In this document: positions 1 through 11,398 of the stretch, piece by piece
Layout of the letters: every line of letters starts with the position of its first letter
How positions within the stretch are numbered: position 1 is the stretch's first letter
Source: Ailurus styani
Taxonomy: Eukaryota; Chordata; Mammalia; Carnivora; Ailuridae
Assembly: GCA_002007465.1 (NCBI GenBank)
Contig: LNAC01000858.1
Span: 379,606 to 443,605, forward strand
DNA length: 64,000 nucleotides
Reading direction: 5' to 3'
Position numbers and translations under genes: made by a program
The notes under the pieces: model-generated
What the model saw: the letters and a program-made list of their open reading frames with translations, nothing else
Database searches by the model: none
What the model was told of the DNA's origin: nothing

Positions 1-498
1 AGTAAGCTCCACTCTTTTCCTCCTGACTCTCTCACAAACTGGCTTTTTCCAAACAAGTCACTGAACCTTTCTGGTTCAGTATCTTAAAGGCTTTCAAAAG
101 AGAAGTAGATGATCTTGGAAAACACCTCCCTTATCAGCAATCTGGGATCCTGTGAGGTCAGGATAATGTTACTAGTGTCACATGTGGGGATGGGCAGACG
201 GGACAGCAGTGAAACATCTGTAGAATGGGGGCCATTTAAGGGGAGTAGAGACAGAATTTCCTCCCTCTGCCTGGTTATCCTTTACCCCCAGACCTTGCCC
301 TCACAAGCTCTCCAAGAAGTGGTCTTTCCTGAGCAGCCTGCCCCTGGACTACCCCAGCTCACTTCACTCTTCTCAAGGCTGGCCCCAATCCCCTGTCACA
401 CAGTGTGGTTTATCACTAAGTCTAGCTTATTCTGGGCAAGGGGATCAGGAACTGCTTCTGACCTTGCAAATCTAGATCTGCTCCTTTCTGGGAACTTC

Positions 499-1614
499 TG
501 TGCCGGGAGCTGCACGGGCCTTGCAGGCTGACACAGTCACAGCATACAGCCATACAGAGTGAACTTGGTATCTCCTTCTACTGCTTTTGATCTCTCTCCC
601 AGGAATAAGCCTGTTGCTTATGATTGGGCCCTAAGGCACTCCACACCAGACCGAGATTACTTGCATGACATTATATGAGGAGAATCAGACCCTTAGCCCC
701 ACAGCAAGGACCCTAGATTCTATCCCCGTGACTCTCTCTCCCAGCGTTTTCTCATGGAGCTCTTGTAGATCAGAGAGAAAGACTTTAAGACACCACCAGG
801 CTCGGGAGCTAGACATTAGTTCAGCCAGGAAGAAAAGGAGCCTTATCTAAAGATAGTATAGGAGTCAGAGCAGGACATAAATTACTACATGTTCCTTTAC
901 TGATTAATGAGAGGGCATGGTACCCTCCGTAAGGCCTGCTTTCCATGAATATTGCCATTTATTCAAAGAATAGCCAGGACAGGACCCCTATGGTGCCAGC
1001 TCACTCAGTTACAAAGAAGCAGCTCATGTGAACAACTTAGGCCCTACTTCCGTAATTATCACTATTTCCTTCACTTCTGCATTCCTCGCTTCTGTGATTA
1101 ATGTGCTAGATAATGACACATGATTCACTTATGTTAGACTTATTCATCTAAGTTTAACAAATATAGATGATTCTAATACATAATAATGGTTACTGTCTTT
1201 AACTTGTAACTCTATTACTATGGAATTTCCACTTAACTCGTTTCTAAGAACAAAAGTGTGATCTACTTGCCCTGTATGTGACCCACTTGCCCTGTTTGGC
1301 TGAAGAAGCCATTTCAATGTTTCTGCCCCAATCTATAGGGGACAGACAGAAAGTGTAAAGGTCAAGCTGAGGAGAACACGTAAAGAATGTTTTCACTGAT
1401 CAAAGCACCATACCACGGGAACCAATCAACTTCAAAAAATCACGTTCTGGTCATGTATTGCTCATCTTACTGTCTATAAATAAAGCTACTGAGACCAGCA
1501 GAATTAGAGATGCCTGCTTGGTGATCAGAAAGAATCTCATGGCTCTCTCACTCCTTTCGCCGACACCGTCCATCCTTCCGGGACCCCTGGACCTGCTGGA
1601 GCTGGACTCTGGCA
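499..1614 (+). mobile_element. Solo endogenous retroviral LTR
   Basis: This 1.1-kb block starts TG, ends CA, and is flanked by CTTC at 495-498 and 1615-1618. A TATAAATAAA run near 1475-1485 combines a TATA-like and a polyadenylation-like signal, followed by a GC-richer R/U5-like end. The duplicated copy at about 49060 lacks exactly this block, so the insertion postdates the duplication. No retroviral genes adjoin it. The class is uncertain: the GC-rich GGGAGC start resembles ERVK-like LTRs, but the visible duplication is only 4 bp. Confidence 0.65.
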
Positions 1615-2239
1615 CTTCTGTCTCTTCTCTAAAGTTCTGGAGAGCGGTCTAAGGTCAGAAGGGTGCTCTCTTCCAGGTAAGATTCCTATTCACAGAGGTC
1701 TCCTGCTTTCTATCTCACAGGGGTTTACTTTGTTTCAAGGTAACTGGGACATGGACCTACGAACTCATTTTAGGGGCAAAACTAAGAGTCTTGGAATTCA
1801 TTATAATATCAGACTTAAAAGACAGCTTGAGAATACAGAACAGGCCAGGAACCTCTGTCTGACCCAAGGGACTTGAAGAGACACTAAAAATAGCAGAATA
1901 TATTTGACATATAGTCAGAGTTCATCTACACTCACCTTCCCTTATATCCTTGGGGATTTGGGGACAGGCCACTTTGCTAAATGCTGTTTTCAGGCAGGTG
2001 TGATATTTAGACAATGCCTGAGATTGGAAGTAAAGCACACCTGTTTGTTTAAGTGGTTGTGAGGTTATGTTAAACCATCCAATGGAATCAACAGTGTCTT
2101 CTAACTATAAGAGCAGTTGTCACTTATGCAGTGCATAGTGCCCGGCACTTGTCTAAATACTTAAAGTGATGACTTAGATCTAAGTTTAAAAACAACCCCA
2201 CGGAACAGTCATGTTAATACCATTTTGAAATGAGAAACC

Positions 2240-2935
2240 CGATTCTAATGCAGGTTCCTTCTATCGCCTCTGCTGGAATTACCCGGGCCTTTTCTGGCTC
2301 CCGAGCTCAGGCTCTCCCCGCACTCAGTCACCATCAGCTTTATAAACGCACTTTGCCTCCCGCCGCCAGTAAGTCGGGCTGCAGGCGTGTCCAACCACAC
2401 TGTCCCTACACACCCAGGACGCACCGAGAGCACCTACTCAAGACCGGGCTCAGCCCCACCTGCGCGCCCAGAGCCGGAGGGCCCGGGGTTCTTCCCCAAC
2501 CTCCCCCCACATCTCCACCGGCCTTCTGTCGGTCAAGGGCTGGTCGAGGCGCCTACCAGGGATGTCCCAAAGACTTCCCGCTCCCATCCCCAGACACGAA
2601 CGCTCCCCTCCCATGCGGAGCTCCCCTGCACTCTCACCGCAGGCGCGCATCCTTTACTTTCTGACTAGACCCGGGGGCTCTCAAACCGCTTTCCTGCAGT
2701 ACAGAGAAGACGAATGAGGAGGCGGAGCTACAGCTGCCCTTGCGCAGAGGGAGCCCCGAATTCCCTTCCCAGAGTGCCACGCGGGGAAGCTAAGAAGTCA
2801 GGACTACATTTCCCCTAGACCTCCGCGGCCACTTTTCAAGTCACTCTTTCGGCATTTCCGCGTTTCAGAAAGCTAGAGCTGCTGTTCTAAAAAGTCTCCC
2901 GCTCAGGTTCTCCCCGAGCCCGAAGAGATTAAGGG
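2240..2935. promoter_or_regulatory. CpG island, probable promoter
   Basis: I count about 47 CpGs in roughly 700 bp, against near absence elsewhere. Promoter-like words are present: ACTACATTTCCC at 2803-2814, close to the ZNF143/M4-type ACTACAA/TTCCC element; GGAGGCGGAG near 2720; TTTCCGCG near 2857; and a TTTATAAA box near 2340 with a GTAAGT donor-like word about 25 bp beyond it. The homologous part of copy B has about four CpGs. The direction of transcription and the gene served are unknown. Open frames across it do not resemble a known protein. Confidence 0.6.
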
Positions 2936-3421
2936 TGAAATGTGAACTTTTCTGCCAAATGCAAAGGGCGCTCCTCTATTGGCTCCCTATTGAAACAGCA
3001 TTTACCCCCTTAGGTTATTTGGAGACAATGAGAAAACTTCAATATTGACCAGATATTGAAAATATTAAAATTACGGCTACTTAGGTGAAGTGTGAAAAAA
3101 CAACAACAATAACAACCTTGAAGTTATGTAGGAAAAATGATTTTGTAAAAAAAAAAAAACAACGCATGACAACTGAGGTATTTAGGATTGAAATGATAAC
3201 GCTGTAAAATTACAATCTTACAATTTTTCAACATGGGACTTCCATCTTGTTCCTTTACAGCCAACGGACCCCTGAGCTCTGACCTGGTGCCCTTGGAGCC
3301 CAGTGTGGAGCTCCTACTGGGGGGTCAAGACAGGTGCTGCAGGTGTAGATGTATGTAGGATGTTTCTTGATGAATTCTCTCAGCAATTTTTTTTTTTTTT
3401 GTTAATTATCTTGGACTTCCA

Positions 3422-3614
3422 GGGCGCCTGGGTGGCTCAGTGCGGTAAAGCCTCTGCCTTTGGCTCAGGTCATGATCTCAGGGTCCTGGGATCGAGGCCC
3501 CATCAGGCTCCCTGCTCAGCGGGGAGACTGTTTCCTCCTCTCTCTCTGCCTGCCTCTCTGCCTACTTGTGATCTGATCTCTCTCTGTCAAATAAATAAAT
3601 AAAATCTTAAAAAA
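3422..3614 (+). mobile_element. Can-SINE
   Basis: Full-length tRNA-Lys-derived SINE with head, CT-rich stretch and AAATAAATAAAATCTT tail. It is flanked by an exact 17-bp duplication, ATTATCTTGGACTTCCA, at 3405-3421 and 3615-3631. It was not seen at the corresponding place in copy B, so it is probably younger than the duplication. Confidence 0.97.
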
Positions 3615-3794
3615 ATTATCTTGGACTTCCATGTGCATAACAAATTTGCTTGTTTTCTGCTGACATTTATCATTCTTTGTCATTCCTTAAAGAATTACAA
3701 ATAAAAGCACAAAAATGCTGGTCAAACTATATTAAATCAATCAAAATTGACTTTAACATGAAGATCAGTAGTGGAGAGAAAGTAGTCACTACAT

Positions 3795-4010
3795 ATGTTC
3801 ATTTATTGAAAACGTGCAGTGCAAGAGACATTCTAGATGCTGGGATAGCAACATCAGATAAAAGATTAAATTCCCTATCCCCATGGACTTTATGATCTGA
3901 GTTGTTTTGGGGACCTATTAGTTAGGGTCCCCTCAAGAAACAAGTGTCTATTGTCAAGAAACAATAGGACCTTGATGACAGTCTAAGAAACAGGGCTCTA
4001 AAAACATGGG
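3795..4010. mobile_element. Old LINE-2-like fragment
   Basis: The stretch reads like the common mammalian L2 pattern (TTCATTTATTGAAAAC, then ATTCTAGATGCTGGGATA). The same fragment lies in copy B near 53065-53250, so it predates the duplication. Homology between the copies continues well outside it. Confidence 0.45.
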
Positions 4011-4963
4011 TAGGGTTGGTAAATTACCCTGTAACTAGTGATGATAAGGAGGCATTGTGACCACAGGACTCATAGTGAATATAGGGAATGTTACCAGAAC
4101 TTTTCACCTACAATTACAAGAGCGGTGGCCTTAGAAAAACCTCATAATAGCCATTAATTACATGGCTCAGCACAAAGAGCCAAAAGAATAAATATCCAAA
4201 CACCACTTGTACTCTTCCCTCTAATGGCCTACCCTCAGTTAAGCATTTATAAACCTCATTCAATACCTTTTCTTAGAATTCCATCCACATATATCTCCTC
4301 TAGACCTTTTCGTCATCAAATTTCCAGTCTTATTCTTGTCTAGCCCCCTACTATTCAACAACTCATTGAGCTATTGGACATGAATCAACATAAAATTCAA
4401 GATATGTCTCTCCTTCTCAAAGTGGATAAGTAAATAAAACTCCTCAAAACTCTGCCTACTGGGAAGATTTCTTTTCCACACAGTTCAGAACCACCCCTAA
4501 GTGAGACTGCAATTGCAGCAACCATAACTTTCCACGATGACACTATACACTGTAGATTTAAGTTGAAGGAGATTTGATTTATCTCATTCAGGACTTTTGG
4601 GGGATGATTAATTGAATATACTTATGACTAAGTTTTGAGGAATTTTGTCAAAGGGACCCAGTCTTCCCTTCAGTCAAAGCCTCCTATCTTTAAAGTAGGA
4701 TATATCAAGGACTGGAAAAAGGATCTGAAACCCTGTTATAATGACTTGTGTTAAGTTTTGCCCATGAGACCCAGAATTACATATATAGATATATGTCTTA
4801 AGAAGTATTGTAAGAGGGTGTCCATCTACTTCATTTTGATGGACTTCAAGATCAAAGAGCCACCAATGCAGATCCCTTCAGGTCACTAAAAAAGATGACT
4901 GCATATGAGAATGACTTAGAATAATTTGAAAAAAAATATTTGTCAGGATCCCATTAGAGAAAC

Positions 4964-5482
4964 ACAAGCATATCTCAAATATATAGTGGGTTGTGTTCCA
5001 GACTACCGCAATAAAGCAAATATTGCAATAAACTGAATCAAATGAAACTTTTTGGTTTCCCAATGCATATAATAGTTAAATTATGCTTATACTATACTGT
5101 TGTTTACTAAGTGTGCAATAGCATCATGTCTTAAAAACAATGTACATGTCTTAATTAAAAATACTTTATTGATAAAAGATTTGTCCTCTGAGCTTTCAGC
5201 AACTCATAATTGCTGATCACAGATCACTATACCAAATATAATAATAAAGTTTGAAATATTGTGAGAATTACCAAAATGTGACCCAGAAACATGAAGTGAG
5301 CAGGTGATGTTGGAAAAATGGTGTTAACGGACTCGCTTGATTGTGCTTTGCAGATATTGCACTTTTTACAATTTGAAATCTTCAATTTGTAAACTGATTT
5401 ATGACAAATTAAAACATTCAATTTGTAAAAAAGAAAAAACTACCACAATACCTGCAAAGCAAAATAAAATGAGATTACAATA
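4964..5482 (-). mobile_element. Tigger1-type non-autonomous DNA transposon
   Basis: The left end carries the Tigger1 signature GTTCCAGACTACCGCAATAA followed by an AATATTGCAATAAAC run. The interior has TAAGTGTGCAATAGCAT. The right end has GTGATGTTGGAAAAATGG and GCAGATATTGCACTTTTTAC. At about 0.5 kb it is far shorter than an autonomous element and has no transposase frame. The terminal repeats are worn. Confidence 0.85.
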
Positions 5483-6399
5483 CAATGAGTTATTTCTCTA
5501 TATATTTCACGGGTGTGAAATGCACCATGGGCTACTCTTGAGCCCACAGTAAGTATACTTGTATTGATACATCTGGCCCTGTCCAAACATAATTCATCCT
5601 TCTTGGCCTAATATTCTAAGGATCCACCTATATATATGCTATCTAGTTTCCGTTTGTACTATTGAGCAAGATCTTGAGTTCCTGTGTGTGTGTGTGTTAA
5701 TTTCTGGATTAGCTCTTGCAATTTCCCTTCTGAGCATAGCTGTTTTTTTATTCCCATTATGGGCCTCGAGTTAGCAATGGAAGCTGCACAGGGAAAGCTT
5801 GCAGACAGTGTGCATTCTTTTTGAGGGATAAGTTGTATTAGGATCATCCCTTAGAATTTAGAGAGAAATAAAGGACAGCAACTGTCAGAAGTAAGTTAAC
5901 CATCAGTTCTTTTTCTCAGCTCCTCACAAACAGTGGTTTGTAGTACACCTTAAAAGTCTTATAGTTGCAAAGAGTGTGCCAAGTGCAATGAAACCTGAAC
6001 TGCCTTGTAAGCCTCAAAGGCCTAATATACCTTTAATGCCTAGTTGTACACCAAAGGCAAAGTGCACAGAACAGAGAATAGCTATTCTAATTGCTAGTAG
6101 ATGTTTGACCATATTCTTCTTCTTTGATCATAATTTTGGGCTTCTTGGATGCTTGGTAAATACACTTATGTGGAGGAATATAATTTATTCACCTTGATCT
6201 TGACCTCACTCAAAGTCCATTCTAGCAGGGATTGGGAGAGAAGGTGTAATTACCTGGTATCCATCCTCATATGGGGAGTGATAATTTTGTAAAATATTTA
6301 GGACTGTACTGTCTCTCTTAAAGGTATTCTTGTATTCAAATCTTATCTGAATGAGCACTTGACATAAATTCCATCTATTGAGTGCCCAAATATATTAGA
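5483..6399. other. Unassigned AT-rich stretch
   Basis: I see no gene, RNA or repeat family that I can name. A short (TG)n lies at 5683-5696. The open frames are short and look random. Confidence 0.5.
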
Positions 6400-6539
6400 T
6401 CATTTTTTAAACTGTTCAGACACCTTCATCTGGGAACTCTCCCTCTTGATTTCATAACCATAGATTTGTTTTGTCTTCTCTAGAGTTTCATACAAAAGGA
6501 ATCACATAGTGATACTTTTCTGTGGTGGCTTTTTTAAAA
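6400..6539 (-). mobile_element. Old L1M 3'-end fragment
   Basis: The segment has the worn pattern of an antisense mammalian L1 3' region (CATAGATTTGTTTTGTC, then TTCATACAAAAGGAATCACA). Confidence 0.45.
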
Positions 6540-8932
6540 ATCAGGGTAATAATTTAGAACAAAAGAAGAAAAAACAAAAAGAAATAAAAGGCATTCATAT
6601 TGGCAAAGAAGAAGTCAAAATCTCTCTCTTGGCAGATGGCATTATACTTTATGTGGAAAACCCTGAAGACTCCATCCCAAAATTAGTAGAACTCATATAG
6701 CAATTGAGTAATGTGGCAGGACACAAAATCAATGCACAGAAATCAGTTACATTTCCATACACTAACAATGTGACTAAAGAAAGAGAAATTAAGGAATTTA
6801 TCCCATTTAAAATTGCACCGAAACCCCTAAAATATCTAGGAATAAACCTAACCAAAGAGGTAAAGTACCTATACACTTGAAACTACAGAACACTTATGAA
6901 ATAAATTGAGGAAGACACAAAGAGGTGGAAAAACATTCCATGCTCATGGATTCGGAGAATAAACATTGTTAAAATCTATATGCTGCCCAGAGCAATCTAC
7001 ACTTTCAATGTAATCCTTATTAAAATACCATCGACATTTATCACAGAGCTGGAACAAACAATCCTAAAATTTGTATGGAAACAGAAAAGACCCTGAATCA
7101 CCAGCAGATTGTTGAAAAAGAAAACTAGAACTGGGGGCATCACAATGATAATACAAAGCTGTGATTATCAAGGCAGCATGGTCTTGGCACAAAAACAGAC
7201 ACATAGATCAATGGAACAGAATGGAGACCCCAGAAATAGACCCTCAACTCTCTGGTCAACTAATCTTTGACAAAACAAGAAAGACAGTCTCTTCAATAAA
7301 TAGTGCTGGGACATGATGATTAAGTAATAAGCTTTTTCTTCTTTTCCAGTATTTAGGATTATTTCTTTAAGAGAGATTTCCAGGAATGGAATTACTATGT
7401 TAAAGAATATGGCTATTTTAATACTCTCCATGTATATTTATACACACTCACATATGGCTAAACATACATTTATCTGTGTGTATATATCTTTCCAAAACAT
7501 TTTGCCAATTATTCTTCTCCAAGAAATGAAAGGTAATGTTTATATCATTTTTCCTAACCAGTCCTCAATAAAATTATATATTAAATCCTAAAAAAATATA
7601 ATGCTGGGAAAATTGGACAGCCACAGGCAGAAGAATGAAACTGGACCATTATCTTACATCATACACAAAGATAAACTCAAAATGGATGAAGGACCACAAT
7701 GTGAGACAGGAATCCATAAAAATCCCAGAGGAGAACATAAGCAGTAACTTCTTTGACTTCAGCCACAGCAACTTCTTGCAATATACATCTCTAAAGGCAT
7801 GGAAAACAAAAGGAAAAATGAACTATTGGGACTTCATCAAGACAAAAACTTCTTAAAAAATACAAGATAAAAACTTATGTAAAACAAAGGAAACTGTCAA
7901 CAAAACTAAAAGTCAATCTATGGAATTGGAGAAGATATTTGAAAATGTCTTAACAGATAAAGGGGTAGTATCCAAGAACTATAATGAACTTTTCAGACTC
8001 CATACTCAAAAACCAAATCGTCCATTCAAGAAATGGGCAGAAGACATGTACAGAAATTTCTCCAAAGAAGACATACAAATGGCCAACAGACACATGCAAA
8101 AATGCTCAACATCACTTCGCATCAGGGAAATACAAATAAAAACTACAATGAGATACCACCTCGTTCTAGTCAGAGTGGCTAAAATTAACAAGACAGGACA
8201 CAACAAATTTTGGTGAAGATGTGGAGAAAGAGGATTGCTCTTCTACTGTTGGTGAGAATGCAAGCTGGTACAGCCATTCTGGGAAACAGTATGGAGGTTC
8301 CTCAAGAATTTAAAAATAGAGACAGAGCTACCCTATGACCCAGCAATTGCACTACTAGCTATTTACCCCAGAGATACCAATGTAATGATCCAAAGGGGTA
8401 CATGCATCACAATATTTAAGCAGTAATGTCCACAATAGCTAAACTATGGAAGAACCCAGATGTCCACCAACAGATGAATGGGTAAAGAAGATGTGCTACA
8501 TATATGCAATGTAATGTTACTGGATTATCAGAAAGGACTAATGCTTACCCTTTACATCAACGTGGATGGAACTGGAGGGTATTATGCTGAATGAAATAAG
8601 TGAATCAGATAAAGACAATTAGCATATGGTTTCATTCATATGTGGAATATAAGAAACAATGCAGAGGATCATAGGGGAAGGGAGGGAAAACTGAATGGGA
8701 AGTAGTCGGAGAGGGAGAAAAACCATGGGGGACTTACGTATAGGAAAAAGACTGAGGGTCACTGGAGGGGAGGTGGATGAGGGGATTGGGTAACTGGCTC
8801 ATGGGCATTAAGGAGGGCATGTGATGTGATGAGCACTGGGTGTTATAAGCAACTAATGAATTATTCAACTCTACATCTGAAATTAATGATGTAATATAGG
8901 TTGGCTAATTGAATTTAAATAAAAAAGAATGC
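6540..8932 (+). mobile_element. LINE-1, 5'-truncated, sense
   Basis: It begins in ORF2 downstream of the catalytic core, with frames reading EIKGIHIGKEEVKISLLADG. It continues through ORF2 ([21 protein letters not shown] near 7945) into a 3'UTR with a GGGTTATAAGC-like end and a short AAATAAAAAAG tail. Many stops and shifts break ORF2, so it is dead. A 0.29-kb foreign segment interrupts it at 7311-7596. Confidence 0.9.
7311..7596. mobile_element. Insertion inside L1
   Basis: L1 ORF2 is interrupted here. AATAGTGCTGGGA before it is echoed by TATAATGCTGGGA after it, and the segment ends AAATCCTAAAAAAA, which fits a retroposed insert with target duplication. Part (GGAATGGAATTACTATGTTAAAG) resembles antisense L1M, but the whole is not identified. 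Confidence 0.5.
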
Positions 8933-8982
8933 AAAAATACATCATGCAAATAATAACTAAAGATTGATGGAGGGATTGTATT

Positions 8983-10110
8983 TTTTTTATTCTATTTTTT
9001 TGCTGATCTAAGATTCATTGTTTATGCACCACACCCAGTGCTCCATGCAATACTTGCCCTCCTTAATACCCACCACCAGGCTCACCCATCCCCCCTCACC
9101 CTTCCCCTCCATAACCCTGTTTGTTTCTCAGAGTCCACAGTCTCTCATGGTTCATCTCCCCTTCCGATTTACCCCAATTCGCTTTTCCTTTCCTTCTCCT
9201 TAGAGTCCTCCATTTTATTCCTTATGTTACACAAGTAAGCAAAACCTTATGATAATTGACTTTCTCTGCTTGACTTATTTCACTCAGCATAATCTCCTCC
9301 AGAGCCATCCATGTTGATACAAAAGTTGGGTATTCATCCTTTCTGATGGCTGAGTAATATTCCATTGTATATATGGACCACATCTTCTTTATCCATTTAT
9401 CTGTTGAAGGGCATCTTGGCTCTTTCCACAGTTTGGTGATTGTGGACATTGCTTCTGTGAACATTGGAGTACATATGGCCCTTCTTTTCACTACATCTGC
9501 ATCTTTGGGGTAAATACCCAGTAGTGAAATTGCAGGATCATAGGGTAGCTCTATTTTTAATTTTTTGAGGAATCTCCACACTGTTTTCCAAAGTGGCTAC
9601 ACCAACTTGCATTCCCACCAACAGTGACAGAGGGTTCCCCTTTCTCCACATCCTCTCCAACACTTGTTGTTTCCTGTACTGTTGATTTTGGACATTCTAG
9701 CTGGTGTAAGGTGGTATCTCAATGTGTGTGGTTTTTTTTTAAGATTTTATTTATTTATTTGACAGAGAGAGATTACAAGTACGCAGAGAGGCAGCCAGAG
9801 AGAGAGGAGGAAGCAGGCTTCTCGCTGAGCAGAGAGCCTGATGCGGGCCTCAATCCCAGGACTCTGAGATCATGACCTGAGCTGAAGGCAGAGGCTTTAA
9901 CCCACTGAGCCACCCAGGCACCCTCAATGTGGTTTTGATTTGAGTTTCCCTGATGGCTAGTGATGATGAACATTTTTTCACGTGTCTGTTGGCCATTCGT
10001 ATGTCTTCTTTGGAGAAGTGTCTGTTCATGTCTTCTGCCCATTTTTTGACATGATTATCTGTTTTTTGGGCATTGAGCTTGAGAAGTTATTTATAGATCT
10101 TGGATATCAG
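8983..10110 (-). mobile_element. LINE-1 3' end, antisense, with exact TSD
   Basis: A 5'-truncated L1 on the minus strand, from T-rich tail (plus-strand left end) to ORF2 C-terminus. The ORF2 tail reads [20 protein letters not shown] at 9222-9581. An exact 15-bp duplication, TGGAGGGATTGTATT, flanks it at 8968-8982 and 10111-10125. It is relatively young: the last 119 codons are mostly open. A SINE is nested inside. Confidence 0.95.
9727..9922 (-). mobile_element. Can-SINE nested in L1
   Basis: Antisense SINE beginning with poly-T and ending with the complement of the head. CTCAATGTG at 9718-9726 is repeated at 9923-9931. It splits the L1 at 8983-10110 and is therefore younger than it. Confidence 0.95.
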
Positions 10111-10167
10111 TGGAGGGATTGTATTAATACTTGAGGATATAGGTCTTTTTAAAAAAGCTTTTATTTA

Positions 10168-10370
10168 GGGGCACCTGGTTGGCTCAGTTGGTTAAGCGTC
10201 TGCCTTCAGCTCAGGTCATGATCCCAGGGTCCTGGGATTGAGCCCCGCAACAGGCCCCTTGCTCAGCTGAAGTCTGCTTCTCCCTCTTCCTCTGTCCCTC
10301 CCACCTGCTCATGCTCTCTGTCATTCTTACTCTTGCTTGCTCTCTCAAATAAATCAATAAAATCTTTTTT
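10168..10370 (+). mobile_element. Can-SINE
   Basis: Complete SINE of the GTTGGTTAAGCGTCTGCC type. A perfect 17-bp target duplication, AAAAAAGCTTTTATTTA, lies at 10151-10167 and 10371-10387. Confidence 0.97.
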
Positions 10371-10387
10371 AAAAAAGCTTTTATTTA

Positions 10388-10685
10388 AATTCCAAATTAG
10401 TTAACATACAGTGTAATATTAGTTTCAGGTGTGCAATATAGTGATTCAACAATTCCATACAACTCCTAGCGCTCATCATGATAAGTACACTACTTAATCC
10501 ACATCACCTATTCAACCCACCTTCCCACCAAACATACCCTCTGGTAAAGATTAGTTTGTTCTCTATAGTTAAAGAGTCTGTTTCTTGGTTTGCCTCTCTT
10601 CTTTTTCTTTTTCCCTTTTTTCTTTCTCTTTTCCCTTTGCTCATTTGTTTTGTTTCTTAAGTTCCACCTATGAGTGAAATCATAT
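10388..10685 (-). mobile_element. LINE-1 3'UTR fragment, antisense
   Basis: The segment carries the antisense L1 3'-end signature (TTAACATACAGTGTAATATT, then CATCAC and a CT-rich stretch, then GAGTGAAATCATATGG). It stops at a SINE and does not resume beyond it in register; another L1 3' end starts instead. Confidence 0.85.
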
Positions 10686-10868
10686 GGCTCAGTGGGTTAA
10701 AGCCTCTGCCTTCGGCTCAGGTCATGATCCCAGGGTCCTGGGATCGAGGCCCACATCGGGCTCTCTGTTCAGCAGGGAGCCTGCTTCCTCCTCTCTCTGC
10801 CTGTCTCTGCCTACTTGTGATCTCTCTCTGTGTATCAAATAAATAAATAAAATCTTTTAAAAAAAGAT
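10686..10868 (+). mobile_element. Can-SINE lacking its first bases
   Basis: The SINE starts at CTCAGTGGGTTAAAGCC, missing about the first 12 nt of the head, and runs to an AAATAAATAAAATCTT tail. No clear target duplication is visible, so it may be 5'-truncated or cut by a rearrangement with the adjoining L1 fragments. Confidence 0.9.
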
Positions 10869-11287
10869 TTTAATTTTATTTATTTATATTTTCTTTTCAA
10901 ATTTTTATTCGAATTCTAGTTAGGTAACATACAGTGTAATATTGGTTTCAGGAGTAGAATTAAGTGATTCATCACTTACATATAACACCCAGTGCTTATC
11001 ATAAAAAGTGCCCTCTTTAATACCCATCACCCATTTAGCCCATCCCCTGCCCACCTCCCTCCATCAACCCTCAGTTTGTTCTCTATCATTCAGAGTCTCT
11101 TATGGTTTCTCTTTCTCTTTTCCCCCTTCTTCATCTGTTTTGTTTCATTAACGCCACATATGAGTGAAATCATATGGTATTTGTCTTTCTCTGACTGACT
11201 TATTTCCCTTAGCATAATACTTTATTTCCATCCTTGTTGTTGAAATTAGCAAGATTTCTGTTCTTTTTGATGCTAAGTAATATTCCA

Positions 11288-11398
11288 TTGTATGTATGTA
11301 TATATATGTGTGTGTATATATATATGTATGTGTGTGTATGTATATGTGTGTGTGTGTGTATATATATATACTTATATATATATATACACACACACCAC
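11288..11398. repeat. (GT/AT)n microsatellite
   Basis: Alternating TATG, GTGT and TATA runs, ending TATATATACACACACACC. The mirrored GT and AC sides can form a hairpin. It sits in L1 ORF2 sequence at the TTCCATTGTAT site where L1-derived microsatellites often grow. Confidence 0.9.

Larger units (their letters stand above)
1..4880 (+). repeat. Ancient segmental duplication, copy A
   Basis: Unique-looking sequence here aligns in the same orientation with 48560-54480. Matching blocks by eye are about 108-494 with 48674-49060, 1615-2220 with 49060-49760, 2220-2960 with 49790-50340, and 3690-4880 with 53040-54480. Shared landmarks include ACTAGTGTCACATGTG near 172, GGAAGTAAAGCACACCTG near 2025 and CATGGGTAGGGTTGGT near 4004. 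Copy A carries an LTR and a SINE that B lacks; B carries other insertions. The many mismatches say the event is old. No gene was recognised in it. The window starts inside the unit, so its true left edge is unseen. Confidence 0.85.

Noticed and set aside
109..531. 140-codon open frame in copy A
   Set aside because: It runs into the LTR, is not preserved in the homologous copy B frame, and matches no known protein.
1665..1685. Good splice donor CAGGTAAGA in copy A
   Set aside because: The homologous position in copy B reads CAGGGAAGA, and no matching exon or upstream coding frame could be supported.
2230..2664. 144-codon frame over the CpG island
   Set aside because: GC-rich DNA has few stops. 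The three overlapping frames on both strands all look low-complexity, and copy B does not keep any of them.
3422..3500. tRNA-like A and B box sequence
   Set aside because: It belongs to the Can-SINE head, which derives from tRNA-Lys. The same holds for all SINE heads here, so no tRNA gene is called.
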